A stretch of 64,000 nucleotides of DNA from Cytobacillus oceanisediminis (lineage in GTDB: Bacteria; Bacillota; Bacilli; Bacillales; Cytobacillaceae), in the NCBI RefSeq assembly GCF_004366035.1, contig NZ_SOEE01000009.1, positions 62,001 to 126,000 on the forward strand. Direction: 5' to 3'. This document shows, one piece after another, positions 50,572 through 59,681 of the stretch. The position numbers and the translations under genes were made by a program. How positions within the stretch are numbered: position 1 is the stretch's first letter; every line of letters starts with the position of its first letter. The notes under the pieces are model-generated. The model searched no databases. It was not told the DNA's origin and was given only the letters and a program-made list of their open reading frames with translations.

Positions 50572-50600
50572 ATAATAATACAATTATACTTTTCAGTCAA
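50572..50600 (-). promoter_or_regulatory. Sigma-A promoter of permease-hydrolase operon
   Basis: Minus strand TTGACT (50600-50595), 17 bp, TATTAT (50577-50572), 64 bp before the permease start. Confidence 0.7.
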
Positions 50601-50717
50601 TTTAAATTATTAAAAATTTTATGTAAGCGATGTCATTCCAGTTTTTGTTTGGAGCTTGTCTCTTTATTTAGTTTGGTAATATAATATTATTATTTTAAAA
50701 GTCTATTAGAGCTGGAG

Positions 50718-50745
50718 AAAAAAAACTCGTCAGTTTGACGAGTTT
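50718..50745 (-). terminator. Terminator of GNAT gene
   Basis: Minus strand AAACTCGTCA-AAC-TGACGAGTTT followed by TTTTCTCC. Confidence 0.85.
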
Positions 50746-50751
50746 CCTGGA

Positions 50752-51273
50752 TTAGTATTTAATTAATACATCCCTAATGTTACTCCATTCATATATAAGA
50801 AGATTCAATTCAGCACCTGCAATAGTAATCTTTTCAGTTTTATATAAGACTGCACCATAATACTCATAGAAATGACGGGTTTTATTATCTTCCAGTACCT
50901 CAACAAAAATTCTATTGAAGCCAAGTTCTTCAAATTGCAGAAAAACCTTCCTTAATAGGCTCTTGCCAACTCCCTTACCTTGATATTCCTCCAGGAGGTA
51001 AATGGCAGTTAAGTCACCAGATTCCGGAACATGATTACTGCCTCTCTTGCCGCAATCAGCAAATCCGATGATTTCTCCATCGCTATTTTCCGCGACAAAC
51101 ACATAATTTCCCTCTTTTGTAATATTCCCATTCCATAAATCCGTACGCCTTTCATAAGATAAGTTACTTAAAAATGAATCAGGAATAATATTTTTATAGG
51201 TTGTTCTCCAGCTATCAACATGTACTTTCGCAATACCCTTTGAATCAGCTAAAACCGCTTTTCTAATGTTCAT
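50752..51273 (-). CDS. GNAT N-acetyltransferase
   Basis: ATG 51273 follows GAGGTG by 6 nt, giving 173 residues. The longer frame from 51312 lacks a site. MNIRKAVLADSKGIAKVHVD at the start and IYLLEEYQGKGVGKSLLRKV (acetyl-CoA site, about 88-107) are typical of single-domain GNATs. HFYEYYGAVLYKTEKI completes the fold. Acceptor unknown. Confidence 0.9.
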   Translation of the reverse strand: MNIRKAVLADSKGIAKVHVDSWRTTYKNIIPDSFLSNLSYERRTDLWNGNITKEGNYVFVAENSDGEIIGFADCGKRGSNHVPESGDLTAIYLLEEYQGKGVGKSLLRKVFLQFEELGFNRIFVEVLEDNKTRHFYEYYGAVLYKTEKITIAGAELNLLIYEWSNIRDVLIKY

Positions 51274-51357
51274 GAGCTTCACCTCTGAAAAAGGATAACG
51301 TTTATATTCCATAGAAACACTAATAATCCCCTTCCTGATTCAGGAAAAAATTCCAAA

Positions 51358-51386
51358 CAAAAAAAGGAGCAGCAGCTGCTCCTTTC
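51358..51386. terminator. Terminator of glycerophosphodiesterase gene
   Basis: AAAGGAGCAGC and GCTGCTCCTTT form an almost loop-free perfect stem flanked by an A tract, which gives T residues on the minus strand. Confidence 0.8.
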
Positions 51387-51392
51387 CAGATA

Positions 51393-52223
51393 TTAGTTTC
51401 TAGGATCAACATAATCCGGATAATCGGTAATGATGGCGTCAACTTCCATTTCGAACAGGAAGTCGGCGGCTTCCTGGCTGCGCACTGTCCATGATCCAAT
51501 TTGCATGCCAAGAGAGTGAACCTGATTCACTAATTCTTCGGTGACAATTCCATAGCTTGGATTAAACCAATCTGCATAAGCTGAAAATTCCTGTAAAGCT
51601 TCCGCTGTAGTATCCGCACGATTAGATGTCAGAACACCAATCGGAACTTTAGGCAGAAGCTGATCCATTGTTTTCATGGATTCAAAGTTAAAAGATTGGA
51701 TAATGATTTTTTCATTTTGCGGTTTATCAAGATTTCGTTCTTTTAATTTATCCGCCACTTGTTCTTCAATGCCAGGGTAAAGCTCTGGAGCCTTCAATTC
51801 TATTAATATTCCAACCTTACCATGGTAGCGATCCAGAATCTCTTCAAATGTCGGAATTGGTTCCCCCGCAAATTGTTCCCCTTTCCAGCTGCCGGCATCG
51901 AGACTTCTTAAATAGTCAAACGTTAAATCCCCTACTTTTCCGGTTCCATCTGTTGTACGATCCACAGATGTATCGTGGATTACCACTAATTCGCCATCTT
52001 TGCTCCTTTGAACATCAATTTCGATATAATCAGCTTTCATGTCTACAGCCAGATCAAAGCCGGCTATCGTATTCTCCGGTGCATACCCTGTTGCACCTCG
52101 ATGCGCTATATTATCCACTTGTTTCCTTTCTCCTATTGTCGGTTCTTCTGCGAACGCCTGGCTGATTGGGCTAAACAGCAGTGACAAAGCCACCCCTGTA
52201 CCAATTAATAGTTTTTTGTTCAT
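51393..52223 (-). CDS. Secreted glycerophosphodiester phosphodiesterase
   Basis: The 276-residue precursor (ATG 52223, AGGAG 9 nt upstream) has a signal peptide ending SQAFA-EE. The GDPD domain shows IAHRGATGYAPENT (catalytic HR, acid-base His), IEIDVQRSKDGELVVIHD (metal Glu/Asp and second His) and LIELKAPELYPGIE. The enzyme releases glycerol-3-phosphate from phospholipid headgroups or teichoic acid outside the cell. No glp transporter is adjacent. Related to GlpQ and PhoD-regulon enzymes, but its regulation is not visible. Confidence 0.93.
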   Translation of the reverse strand: MNKKLLIGTGVALSLLFSPISQAFAEEPTIGERKQVDNIAHRGATGYAPENTIAGFDLAVDMKADYIEIDVQRSKDGELVVIHDTSVDRTTDGTGKVGDLTFDYLRSLDAGSWKGEQFAGEPIPTFEEILDRYHGKVGILIELKAPELYPGIEEQVADKLKERNLDKPQNEKIIIQSFNFESMKTMDQLLPKVPIGVLTSNRADTTAEALQEFSAYADWFNPSYGIVTEELVNQVHSLGMQIGSWTVRSQEAADFLFEMEVDAIITDYPDYVDPRN

Positions 52224-52432
52224 TCTCTCCATCTCCTATCTAAATATGTATTCAAACATATTTTAGATAAGGAATATTGAAATGGTGTGTGATTATTCTT
52301 ATGGGTAAATAAAGATCATGTTAACAAAAATCGGCCATTTTCCTTACGATTTTTTACAAAACGGTTATTTGAAAATGAATAAAATTACCCTTTCACACCT
52401 TTCAGCGGGAAAAATTCCCGCTGGTAAATGCT

Positions 52433-53365
52433 TTAATCCAAAGCCTTTATTGTCATCTCCGCGGTCTTTGCAATCAGGGCATTATCGTATTCGGCATCCT
52501 TTGAATCCCGGCTGGAAAGAATCGTCACGATAATCGGCTCCCTGTTTGGAGGCCAGACAATTGCAATGTCATTACGGGTGCCAAAACCTGCAGCACCGCT
52601 CTTATCAGCCACCTCCCAGCCGCTTGGCACACCAGCACGAATTAATGGATCCCCAGTAACGTTCCCCCGCATCCAATCGGTTAAAAGGTTCCGCTTTTCT
52701 TCAGGCAAAAAATCGCCAATCAAAACTTTTTGAAGACTTGCTGCAAGTGCTTTAGGTGTACTTGTATCCCGGATGTCCCCTGGCTCTGCCTCATTTAAAT
52801 CTGTCTCGAAGCGCTCAGGCTTTGTGACAGTATCCCCCATTTCTTTCAAAGCTGCTTCGAATCCATCGGGGCCACCTAATTCCTCTAAAATTAAGTTGCC
52901 TGCGGTATTGTCGCTAAACCGGATTGCCGCTTCACAGAGTTCCCTTAAAGTCATGCCAGTCTTTACATGCTTTTCTGTAACCGGAGAATATGTAACCAGG
53001 TCTTCACTTGTGTATGTAACGATTTCATCCATTTCCTCCAGTGATTTTCTCTCCAGCAATATTGCAGCTGCCAACGGCTTGAATGTAGATGCGTAAGCAA
53101 ATCTCTCATTAGACCTGTAAGCAATAGTCTTTTTCGTTCCTGTGTCATATGCATAAACGCCAAGCCGTGCGTCAAACTCCTTCTCTAGCTGTTTGAATTT
53201 TTGGTTGGTATTTACAGAAGTTTTTTTGGAGTTTTCTGCCGCACTGGCCTCTGATGGATGATTGCCATTTGCACATCCAGTCAGGGCAAGAAGCAGAACC
53301 AAACTGAATAACCGGACTGCTTTTAACATATTCCTACTAGTAATAGATTGATATCGTTTCCTCAA
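52433..53365 (-). CDS. Class A beta-lactamase (lipoprotein form)
   Basis: The 310-residue precursor begins at TTG 53365 (GAGG, about 8 nt). It has a lipobox LTGC (Cys31), so both lipidated and processed secreted forms are expected, as in Bacillus penicillinases. Active-site motifs: S93-T-F-K96, S151-D-N153, omega-loop Glu187 in FETDLN with Asn191, and K255-S-G257. [10 protein letters not shown] is typical of Bacillus class A enzymes. It hydrolyses penicillins and some cephalosporins. The promoter overlaps two BlaI-type operators, and blaR1-blaI lie divergently. No defect is visible. Confidence 0.95.
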   Translation of the reverse strand: MRKRYQSITSRNMLKAVRLFSLVLLLALTGCANGNHPSEASAAENSKKTSVNTNQKFKQLEKEFDARLGVYAYDTGTKKTIAYRSNERFAYASTFKPLAAAILLERKSLEEMDEIVTYTSEDLVTYSPVTEKHVKTGMTLRELCEAAIRFSDNTAGNLILEELGGPDGFEAALKEMGDTVTKPERFETDLNEAEPGDIRDTSTPKALAASLQKVLIGDFLPEEKRNLLTDWMRGNVTGDPLIRAGVPSGWEVADKSGAAGFGTRNDIAIVWPPNREPIIVTILSSRDSKDAEYDNALIAKTAEMTIKALD

Positions 53366-53415
53366 TTTTATTACCTCTTTTCTTATTAATTTTGAACTTA
53401 TAATTCACCATGTAG

Positions 53416-53429
53416 ACTACAAGTGTAAT
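53416..53429. promoter_or_regulatory. BlaI operator 1
   Basis: ACTACA-AG-TGTAAT matches the TACA/TGTA dyad of BlaI/MecI operators and lies in the transcribed leader just downstream of the bla -10. Confidence 0.75.
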
Positions 53430-53432
53430 ACA

Positions 53433-53461
53433 ATACTACATTTGTAGTCATCATTTGTCAA
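53433..53461 (-). promoter_or_regulatory. bla promoter with BlaI operator 2
   Basis: Minus strand TTGACA (53461-53456), 17 bp, TAGTAT (53438-53433). Operator ACTACA-TT-TGTAGT (53435-53448) covers the -10 and part of the spacer. The two operators are 19 bp apart centre to centre. Confidence 0.8.
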
Positions 53462-53514
53462 CCGCTGATAAAAACCCCTGATATTATGGTATTTCACAAG
53501 ATCCCCCTGATTTG

Positions 53515-53543
53515 ATAAAGTAAAAATAGGATGCTAGAATGGT
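53515..53543 (+). promoter_or_regulatory. Candidate blaR1-blaI promoter
   Basis: TTGATA, 17 bp, TAGAAT lies about 65 bp before the blaR1 start. No BlaI dyad overlaps it; the nearest operator is about 65 bp upstream. Confidence 0.5.
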
Positions 53544-53605
53544 TGGTATTCATTTTGTCTAAGGGATTAAAACTAGATGTCAAATATTGCGAGGAAGGTC
53601 TGAGG

Positions 53606-55387
53606 ATGATCACAAGCTCACAGTCTTTACCTGTTTTTTTGGAATGTCTGCTGGTGTCTTCTTTTACAATCGGAGTCATTCTTCTGTTAAAAAACATTTT
53701 AAAAAAACATTTAACAGCACAAGCCCACTATAATCTTTGGTTTCTATTATTGCTTGCTTTACCACTGCCTCTTATTCCAATACAACTCATGACTTTTTCC
53801 GATTCATTTTCCTTTTGGAATATCAAGAGCAGCGTCCAACCTCAAACTGCACCAGCTGCGGAGAGTCCTTTAAGGCAAAATAATTGGATGGAAGACATAG
53901 CCGTTTCGGTGGAACGCTACGACTTAACATTATTAAATCATGTTCTATTCTATATCTGGATTTCGGTGGTGGCTGTTTTAGCTGTATTTACGCTGATCGC
54001 AAGGCTTAAAATCAGTAAAATAAAGAAACATACAAACAGCCTGAGAAATAGCAGGCTTTTATCATTATTCGAACACTGCAAACACAAACTGAAGATTTCC
54101 AGAAGTATTATTGTTGGAGAGTCCTCTCTCGTTAAAACCCCAATGACGTTTGGATTTTTTAAGACTTATGTGGTGCTTCCCCGCCATTTTGACAAGTGGC
54201 TTTCTGAAAAGGATATAGAATATATCTTTTTGCATGAACTGAACCACTATAAAAATAAAGATGCTGCAGTCAATTATTTAATCGTGATTTTTCAAATACT
54301 ATATTGGTTTAATCCTCTAGTTTGGCTAGCTTTTAAGAGAATGAGGCTGGATCGGGAAATTGCCTGTGATGCAGCGGTTTTAAATTCTTTGGATGAGCAG
54401 GATTTTATGGAATATGGAAACAGCATTATTCATTTTGCCCATAAAGCCTCAAGGGCAGTGACAGTCGATTTGGCAGACCATTTAAACGGGTCAAAGAAAC
54501 AGATCAAAACGAGAATCGAAAAAATTGCCTGTTTTAAGTCGGAATCAAAACTGCTGAGATGGAAAAGTGCGGCTATACTCATTTTTGCGGGGATATTTAT
54601 TGCAGGCCAGGCTCCATTTATCTCTGTAATGGCTCATGAAAATAGCAGCTATAAATTTAAGGATGATAACATTATTTATGAGGATTTAGGTAATTATTTT
54701 GCAGGATATGATGGAAGCTTTGTATTGTATGATAAAGAAGCAGACCACTATCTTATTCATAATAAAAAACAAAGCACATTAAGGGTTTCACCAAATTCTA
54801 CTTATAAAGTTTATAGTGCGCTTCTTGGTTTAGAGTCAGGCATCATAACGGATGAAAACTCCTTGGCCAAATGGAACGGACTTAAATATCCTATTGATTC
54901 CTGGAATGCGGATCAGGATTTAACTTCGGCAATGAAAAATTCCGTTACATGGTATTTTCAGACGTTAGACCGGCAGGTGCAGTCCGGTACGATTCAAACT
55001 TTTCTGGACACAATCAGGTACGGGAATCGCGATCTATCTGGTGGAATAGACGAATATTGGCTGGAATCTTCCCTTAAAATTTCTCCAGTGGAACAAGTTC
55101 AGCTGCTTAAAAAATTTTATGCCAACGAATTTGGTTTTAAAGAAAAGAATATCCAAACGGTGAAAGATTCCATTAAACTAGAAGGAAAAGAAGGGTCCCT
55201 CCTCTCAGGAAAAACAGGTACAGGCACTGTAAATGGAAAAACCATCAATGGATGGTTCATCGGGTATGTTGAGTCAGGGCAGGACACATATTTTTTTGCA
55301 ACGAATATACAGAATGAAGATAACTCCAATGGAAGTAAAGCAGCTGAAATTACATTATCCATTTTGAAGAAAAAAGGTATTTATTAA
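53606..55387 (+). CDS. blaR1: BlaR1-type beta-lactam sensor/transmembrane metalloprotease
   Basis: ATG 53606 follows GGAAGG; the open frame extends upstream but through the promoter region. The 593-residue protein has N-terminal membrane spans and an M56 zinc protease domain with HELNH at 210-214. A further span (SAAILIFAGIFIAGQAPFIS) is followed by an extracellular class D-like penicillin sensor. The sensor carries S398-T-Y-K401, and a KTGTG strand appears near the C-terminus. Acylation by beta-lactam activates the protease, leading to BlaI cleavage. It is followed by blaI after 34 bp. Confidence 0.94.
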   Translation: MITSSQSLPVFLECLLVSSFTIGVILLLKNILKKHLTAQAHYNLWFLLLLALPLPLIPIQLMTFSDSFSFWNIKSSVQPQTAPAAESPLRQNNWMEDIAVSVERYDLTLLNHVLFYIWISVVAVLAVFTLIARLKISKIKKHTNSLRNSRLLSLFEHCKHKLKISRSIIVGESSLVKTPMTFGFFKTYVVLPRHFDKWLSEKDIEYIFLHELNHYKNKDAAVNYLIVIFQILYWFNPLVWLAFKRMRLDREIACDAAVLNSLDEQDFMEYGNSIIHFAHKASRAVTVDLADHLNGSKKQIKTRIEKIACFKSESKLLRWKSAAILIFAGIFIAGQAPFISVMAHENSSYKFKDDNIIYEDLGNYFAGYDGSFVLYDKEADHYLIHNKKQSTLRVSPNSTYKVYSALLGLESGIITDENSLAKWNGLKYPIDSWNADQDLTSAMKNSVTWYFQTLDRQVQSGTIQTFLDTIRYGNRDLSGGIDEYWLESSLKISPVEQVQLLKKFYANEFGFKEKNIQTVKDSIKLEGKEGSLLSGKTGTGTVNGKTINGWFIGYVESGQDTYFFATNIQNEDNSNGSKAAEITLSILKKKGIY

Positions 55388-55421
55388 TTCTTTCATCTCA
55401 TTAAAGAAGGAGGGCGGTAAT

Positions 55422-55808
55422 ATGACTGATAGGATTCCCAGCATTTCAGAATCCGAGTGGGAAGTCATGACAGTCCTTTGGCACGGCGCACCCAAAACAG
55501 CTAATGAAGTCATTCTATCCTTACAAGAGTGCACAGACTGGAAGCCCAAAACAATCCGTACTCTTCTGGACAGGCTTGTCCAGAAGAATGTAGTGGGCGT
55601 AAATAAAAACCAGAGAATCTATACCTTTTTCCCGTTATATTCACAGGATGAATGCCAGCAGGCAGAAGCTCAATCCTTTATCAAGCGAATCTATGGCGGA
55701 ACGGTGAAATCCATGCTAGTCCAATTCATCCAGGAAGACTCCCTGTCTGATGAAGAAATTAACGAACTGCGGACGATTTTGGCAAAGAAACAAAAGAAGG
55801 ATGAATAA
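55422..55808 (+). CDS. blaI: BlaI/MecI-family repressor
   Basis: The 128-residue winged-helix repressor has ISESEWEVMTVLWHGAPKTA, then KTIRTLLDRLVQKN as recognition helix region (residues 6-55), and a C-terminal dimerisation helix pair. The BlaR1-dependent cleavage region NKNQRIYTFFPL precedes it. It binds the dyads near bla. ATG follows GGAGGG by 7 nt. Gene order blaR1-blaI is that of staphylococcal bla, the reverse of Bacillus licheniformis. Confidence 0.94.
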   Translation: MTDRIPSISESEWEVMTVLWHGAPKTANEVILSLQECTDWKPKTIRTLLDRLVQKNVVGVNKNQRIYTFFPLYSQDECQQAEAQSFIKRIYGGTVKSMLVQFIQEDSLSDEEINELRTILAKKQKKDE

Positions 55809-55818
55809 CCTTCATGCT

Positions 55819-55846
55819 AGCCCCTCTTTAATTGCAGGGGTTTTAG
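55819..55846 (+). terminator. Terminator of blaR1-blaI
   Basis: GCCCCT-loop-AGGGG followed by TTTTAG, 10 bp after the blaI stop. Confidence 0.65.
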
Positions 55847-56043
55847 CGCCACTTCTTTGACGCACCCAAAAACAGCGAAAGCCCCTGCTTCATTTCCGCT
55901 TTAATAAAATGGGCCCACCAATTCCTACAAGCAGAATGATGCACGCCATAGCACAAGGATTTCATGTCCACTTAGACACTTAATGGACTGTCCAAGCCTT
56001 TGCACTATACTCTATAATTATAAAAACAAATACTAGCGAATGA

Positions 56044-56220
56044 CTGCTGCGGGAGAGAACGTATTGTACGTCACCGAAGGGGCAAATCTATAGGAAAGAT
56101 GAATCTCTCAGGTAAGAAGGCTGCAGCCGGACGCTTCTCTGGAGAACGTATCCCGCACCCACGGGGCAGGCCTTCTAATATAGAATAGGTAAACCTCTAA
56201 AGGTACAAGGACAGAGATAC
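56044..56220 (+). promoter_or_regulatory. Tandem glycine riboswitch
   Basis: Aptamer 1 shows GCGGGAGAGA, CACCGAAGGGGCAAA and CTCTCAGGTAAGAAGG, the gcvT-type glycine consensus. Aptamer 2 starts CTTCTCTGGAGA and ends CTCTAAAGGTACAAGGACAG, AGATAC, but its internal core reads GCACCCACGGGGCAGGC in place of CACCGAAGGGGCAA. No intrinsic terminator precedes the ATG at 56238; translation control through the AGGAGG site is possible. Confidence 0.9.
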
Positions 56221-56237
56221 TTAATTAGGAGGATTGT

Positions 56238-56840
56238 ATGGTTTGGGATGTATTGAACGTAATTGGAACCATTGCATTTGCAATGAGTGGGGCAGTCGTT
56301 GCACTGGAAGTAAAATACGACATTATGGGCGCCTATGTTTTAGGATTAATTACAGCATTTGGCGGCGGGGCTATTAGGAACCTTTTGACCGGCATCCCGA
56401 TCATAGAATTATGGCAGCAAACGACTCTTTTTATCGTTGCCCTTATTACCATCAGTATTGTCATCCTATTGCCAAGCAGCGCAGTTCAGCTTTTGACGAA
56501 ATGGAGTATTTTTGACTCAATCGGCTTGTCAGCTTTTGCCGTTCAGGGAGCTATGTATGCACAATCAATTGATTTACCCTTATTTGCTGTTATGTTCTCA
56601 GCTGCCATAACAGGTGCCGGCGGAGGTATGATCCGCGATGTGCTGGCTCAGCGAAAGCCCATTGTTTTACGTGATGAAGTATATCTTTTATGGGCCATCT
56701 TTGCCGGGTTTATCTTAGGCCTGGATTGGTTATCAAAGTCTTACCATTTTTATATTCTTTTTACTGTTACTTTAATTCTGCGAGGAATATCGCATCATTA
56801 CAGCTGGAGATTGCCTATCAAATCTATTCAAAAACAATAA
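56238..56840 (+). CDS. TRIC/UPF0126-family channel, putative glycine permease
   Basis: The 200-residue protein has seven hydrophobic segments in two pseudo-repeats. Each repeat carries a glycine motif, FGGGAIRNLLTG (about 40-51) and GAGGGMIRDVLAQR (about 126-139), diagnostic of the prokaryotic TRIC/UPF0126 family. Members behind glycine riboswitches are thought to move glycine or cations accompanying it. ATG follows AGGAGG. The upstream riboswitch supports a glycine-related role. Confidence 0.92.
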   Translation: MVWDVLNVIGTIAFAMSGAVVALEVKYDIMGAYVLGLITAFGGGAIRNLLTGIPIIELWQQTTLFIVALITISIVILLPSSAVQLLTKWSIFDSIGLSAFAVQGAMYAQSIDLPLFAVMFSAAITGAGGGMIRDVLAQRKPIVLRDEVYLLWAIFAGFILGLDWLSKSYHFYILFTVTLILRGISHHYSWRLPIKSIQKQ

Positions 56841-56865
56841 GAAGTTACAAGCAGAATTTCTTCAA

Positions 56866-56900
56866 ACATAAAAAGCTCACATCAGTGTGAGCTTTTGTTT
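56866..56900. terminator. Bidirectional terminator
   Basis: AAAAGCTCACA-TCAG-TGTGAGCTTTT with A/T tracts on both sides. It overlaps the 3' end of the convergent amidohydrolase gene. Confidence 0.9.
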
Positions 56901-58087
56901 TCTTTCATATTGATATAATTGCAAACAACATATCCCACTGATTTTGCAGCAACTAACAACGAACCTTCATCTATATCAAATTTAGGGTGATGATTGAAGT
57001 AAGGTTCTTCTGTTCCCTTTGGCGTGCATCCAATATAAAAATAACAGCCAGGGACCTTCTCCAAATAATACGCAAAATCATCCGATGGTGCCATTATAGG
57101 AAATTCCTTGATCTCGATAATGTCTTTATCCCCGGCCGCTGAAAGCGTATCTGCGACAAACCCTGTCAATTCAGGATCATTATACAGCGGCGGATAGTCG
57201 GGTTCATACGTTAGCTCACAGCTTACACCAAATAACTCCTCAAGACCATTTACAATGCGGTGAATTTCTCTATTCATCACATCCTTTGTTTCATCATTGG
57301 AATAGCGTACATCCCCCTCAATTTCGATATGATCCTTGATCACATTAAAACTCCCTTTACCGTCAAATGAACCAATTGTCACTACACCGGCATGAAACGG
57401 ATCCACTCTGCGGCTCACAACTGTTTGGATAGCTGTTACAAAATAAGCTCCTGCAACAATAGCATCGTTGGCCTTATGCGGAGAAGAACCGTGTCCGCCG
57501 CTTGCCTGTACTCTCAGTTTAAAATAAGCGCGGCCATTAAAGGAATATCCGCTGTGATAGCCAACAGTTCCAGCAGGGGCGATCGGCAAAACATGTATGC
57601 CAAAAATTGCATGGACATCATCGAGAAATCCTTCCTCAACGATGCTTTTTGCTCCGCCTGGAGGCTCTTCTTCCGCATGCTGATGGATTATTTTCACGGT
57701 TCCATGGATCTTATCTTTTAATAGGATCAAGCAGTCAGCCAAAACCAAAAGGTATGCTGTATGTGCATCATGGCCGCAGGCATGCATGATACCTTCCTCT
57801 TTTGATTTAAACGGAACATCCAGTTCTTCTTTAATAGGAAGCGCATCAAAATCAGCCCGAAGTGCCACGGTCTTTCCCGGCTTTCCGCCTTCAATAGTGA
57901 CAACAATGCCATATCCATTCCCTGCATTTGTTATAAGATCAACATCTTTCCCTCTGTAAAAATCAGCTATATAGGCTGCCGTTTTTTCCTCTTTAAATGA
58001 AAGCTCAGGATTCTGATGTAAATAACGGCGTATCTTAATCATCTCTTCTTCTCGTTCTTCAAGCATTTTCATTAATTCTTCAATCAT
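56882..58087 (-). CDS. M20 amidohydrolase
   Basis: From ATG 58087 (AGGAG, 9 nt) the enzyme has 401 residues; an ATG nine bases upstream is too close to the site. Ligands: HACGHDAH (about 102-109), HQHAEEEPPGG (about 139-149; QHAEE where paralogues have QPAEE), FGIHVLP, and NHHPKFDID near the end. Family: aminoacylase/hippurate hydrolase/IAA-amino acid hydrolase-like. The substrate is unknown. It is a paralogue of the 46845 gene but not in an operon. The stop codon lies within the shared terminator. Confidence 0.92.
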   Translation of the reverse strand: MIEELMKMLEEREEEMIKIRRYLHQNPELSFKEEKTAAYIADFYRGKDVDLITNAGNGYGIVVTIEGGKPGKTVALRADFDALPIKEELDVPFKSKEEGIMHACGHDAHTAYLLVLADCLILLKDKIHGTVKIIHQHAEEEPPGGAKSIVEEGFLDDVHAIFGIHVLPIAPAGTVGYHSGYSFNGRAYFKLRVQASGGHGSSPHKANDAIVAGAYFVTAIQTVVSRRVDPFHAGVVTIGSFDGKGSFNVIKDHIEIEGDVRYSNDETKDVMNREIHRIVNGLEELFGVSCELTYEPDYPPLYNDPELTGFVADTLSAAGDKDIIEIKEFPIMAPSDDFAYYLEKVPGCYFYIGCTPKGTEEPYFNHHPKFDIDEGSLLVAAKSVGYVVCNYINMKENKSSH

Positions 58088-58244
58088 TAAAATCATCTCC
58101 TATCCTACTTTGACCAGAATAGAACCTCACTAAACACAACAGTTTTTTGAGAAACTATTTATATCATACGTATACAGCTGACTTTCTAAAACGGCCGGGA
58201 CAAGAAGGCTGCCAGGCATTTTAGAACGTGTGTACCATTGTTTT

Positions 58245-58284
58245 TATTAAAAAAGAAGGAGAGCACTTCAGCGCTCTCCTTCTC
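58245..58284 (-). terminator. Terminator of YkvI-like gene
   Basis: GAAGGAGAGC-GCTGAA... stem with GCTCTCCTTC; the T tract (TTTTTTAAT) follows on the minus strand. Confidence 0.85.
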
Positions 58285-58308
58285 CATTATGCTCGGTTTT
58301 ATCGGCTT

Positions 58309-59409
58309 TTAACTGTTCACTATTTTTTTAGGATATTCTTCGCCATCTCCGTATCCTTCTTTTTTAATACTTTTCATTCTAAGCGGAGCGTAAAATAATA
58401 CAGCAATTAGAACTAATCCAAGATAACCTATCAGCGGGTAGAAGTAGCTAACAAGATCAGTAAAACCTATGAAGCTTGCTGCAAATGCTACAATCATGGT
58501 TCCCGCGAATAACCTTTTAAAATGTGCGGTATCAACCTTGGAAAATCGGGCCACAAAAGAGAAAAACATGCTTATAGCTGTATTGAAGATCATTGCAAAG
58601 AGAACAACCGACATGATCGTACCTAATGCAGGTGAAATATTATTAACAATGGCCAGCATTGGCATATCCATACTGCCAACACTTTCAATCTTAGAGAAAA
58701 TAGCCAGATGGCTAAGCAGAATAAGAACACCGAGCCCAAAACCTCCAACTAATCCACCTAACGCGGCAGTTTTACGTTTATTTTCAGCTCCACCCATCAC
58801 AATTGCCATTGAAGCACCTACTGCCGTGTTAAAGGACACATAATTGATGGCAGAAATAAACCAGTTTGGCAGAGTTGTCGGAGTTTCCTTGGCTACATCA
58901 TTCAAAGCAAGGAATGATCCATCAGCATTTATAAAACTATAGATAGATGTGATGATGACAAACAGGATTAGAAATGGGGTAATCCCACCGATGATAGCAA
59001 CAACACGGTCAACCTTTAACATTCCCGTTAATAGAACAAGAATCGTCATCACACTTGTCCCAATTATGACAGGCAATCCAAATTGCTGATTTAAGTTTGA
59101 CCCTGCACCTGCTATCATGACAACACCTACACCAAACAAAGTAAAAATAAGGATATAATCAATAATGAACCCTAGATATCGGCCACTTATCTTATAAATC
59201 ACATGCTTATGTGAGGAAGTTTTCATGCTGCTCCCTAACCACACCAATATCATGCCGACATAAGCAAATAAAGCGCTTGCAACAATAGCAGCAAAAATAC
59301 CCATAATGCCAAAACTGGTAAAATACTGAAGAACTTCCTGCCCCGATGCAAATCCAGCACCCACAATTACACCAATAAAAGCGCTTCCAATTTTTAAAAT
59401 GTCTTTCAT
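58309..59409 (-). CDS. YkvI-family membrane transporter
   Basis: The 366-residue protein has about ten spans with an APC-superfamily-like start: GSAFIGVIVGAGFASGQEVL (about 8-27), the unwound first helix GAGFASGQE. NYVSFNTAVGASMAIVMGG (about 188-206) mirrors TM6. YkvI proteins are widespread in Firmicutes and have no assigned substrate, though the fold suggests amino acid or amine transport. ATG follows AGGGAGG. Monocistronic. Confidence 0.88.
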   Translation of the reverse strand: MKDILKIGSAFIGVIVGAGFASGQEVLQYFTSFGIMGIFAAIVASALFAYVGMILVWLGSSMKTSSHKHVIYKISGRYLGFIIDYILIFTLFGVGVVMIAGAGSNLNQQFGLPVIIGTSVMTILVLLTGMLKVDRVVAIIGGITPFLILFVIITSIYSFINADGSFLALNDVAKETPTTLPNWFISAINYVSFNTAVGASMAIVMGGAENKRKTAALGGLVGGFGLGVLILLSHLAIFSKIESVGSMDMPMLAIVNNISPALGTIMSVVLFAMIFNTAISMFFSFVARFSKVDTAHFKRLFAGTMIVAFAASFIGFTDLVSYFYPLIGYLGLVLIAVLFYAPLRMKSIKKEGYGDGEEYPKKIVNS

Positions 59410-59681
59410 ATAGTTCCTCCCTGAAGTTGTCTACTATGCTTAGTATATCAATTTAAGAACGAAGTCAATTTGTGAAAATATTAAAAAATCTAACAATTCA
59501 ATTGTTAAACTCCCCAAATCATTTTCCAGATTTATACTAAAATTTTGACGCAACCTGGTTAGAAACTTCTTTCTATTAAGAGGTAAAAACTGAAGTTCCT
59601 CTTTTGCTGGCAAATAAAAAGCGCTAACCGCCTCTGGTCAACACTTTCTATAACTCCTTAATTTAATGATATCCTGGTACT
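59410..59681. other. Intergenic region
   Basis: AT-rich, presumably with the promoter for the YkvI-like gene; no gene or RNA element is seen. Confidence 0.4.

Noticed and set aside
53531..53605. Extra 25 codons at the N-terminus of blaR1
   Set aside because: They overlap the candidate promoter and have no RBS, while ATG 53606 has a good site and gives the usual BlaR1 start.
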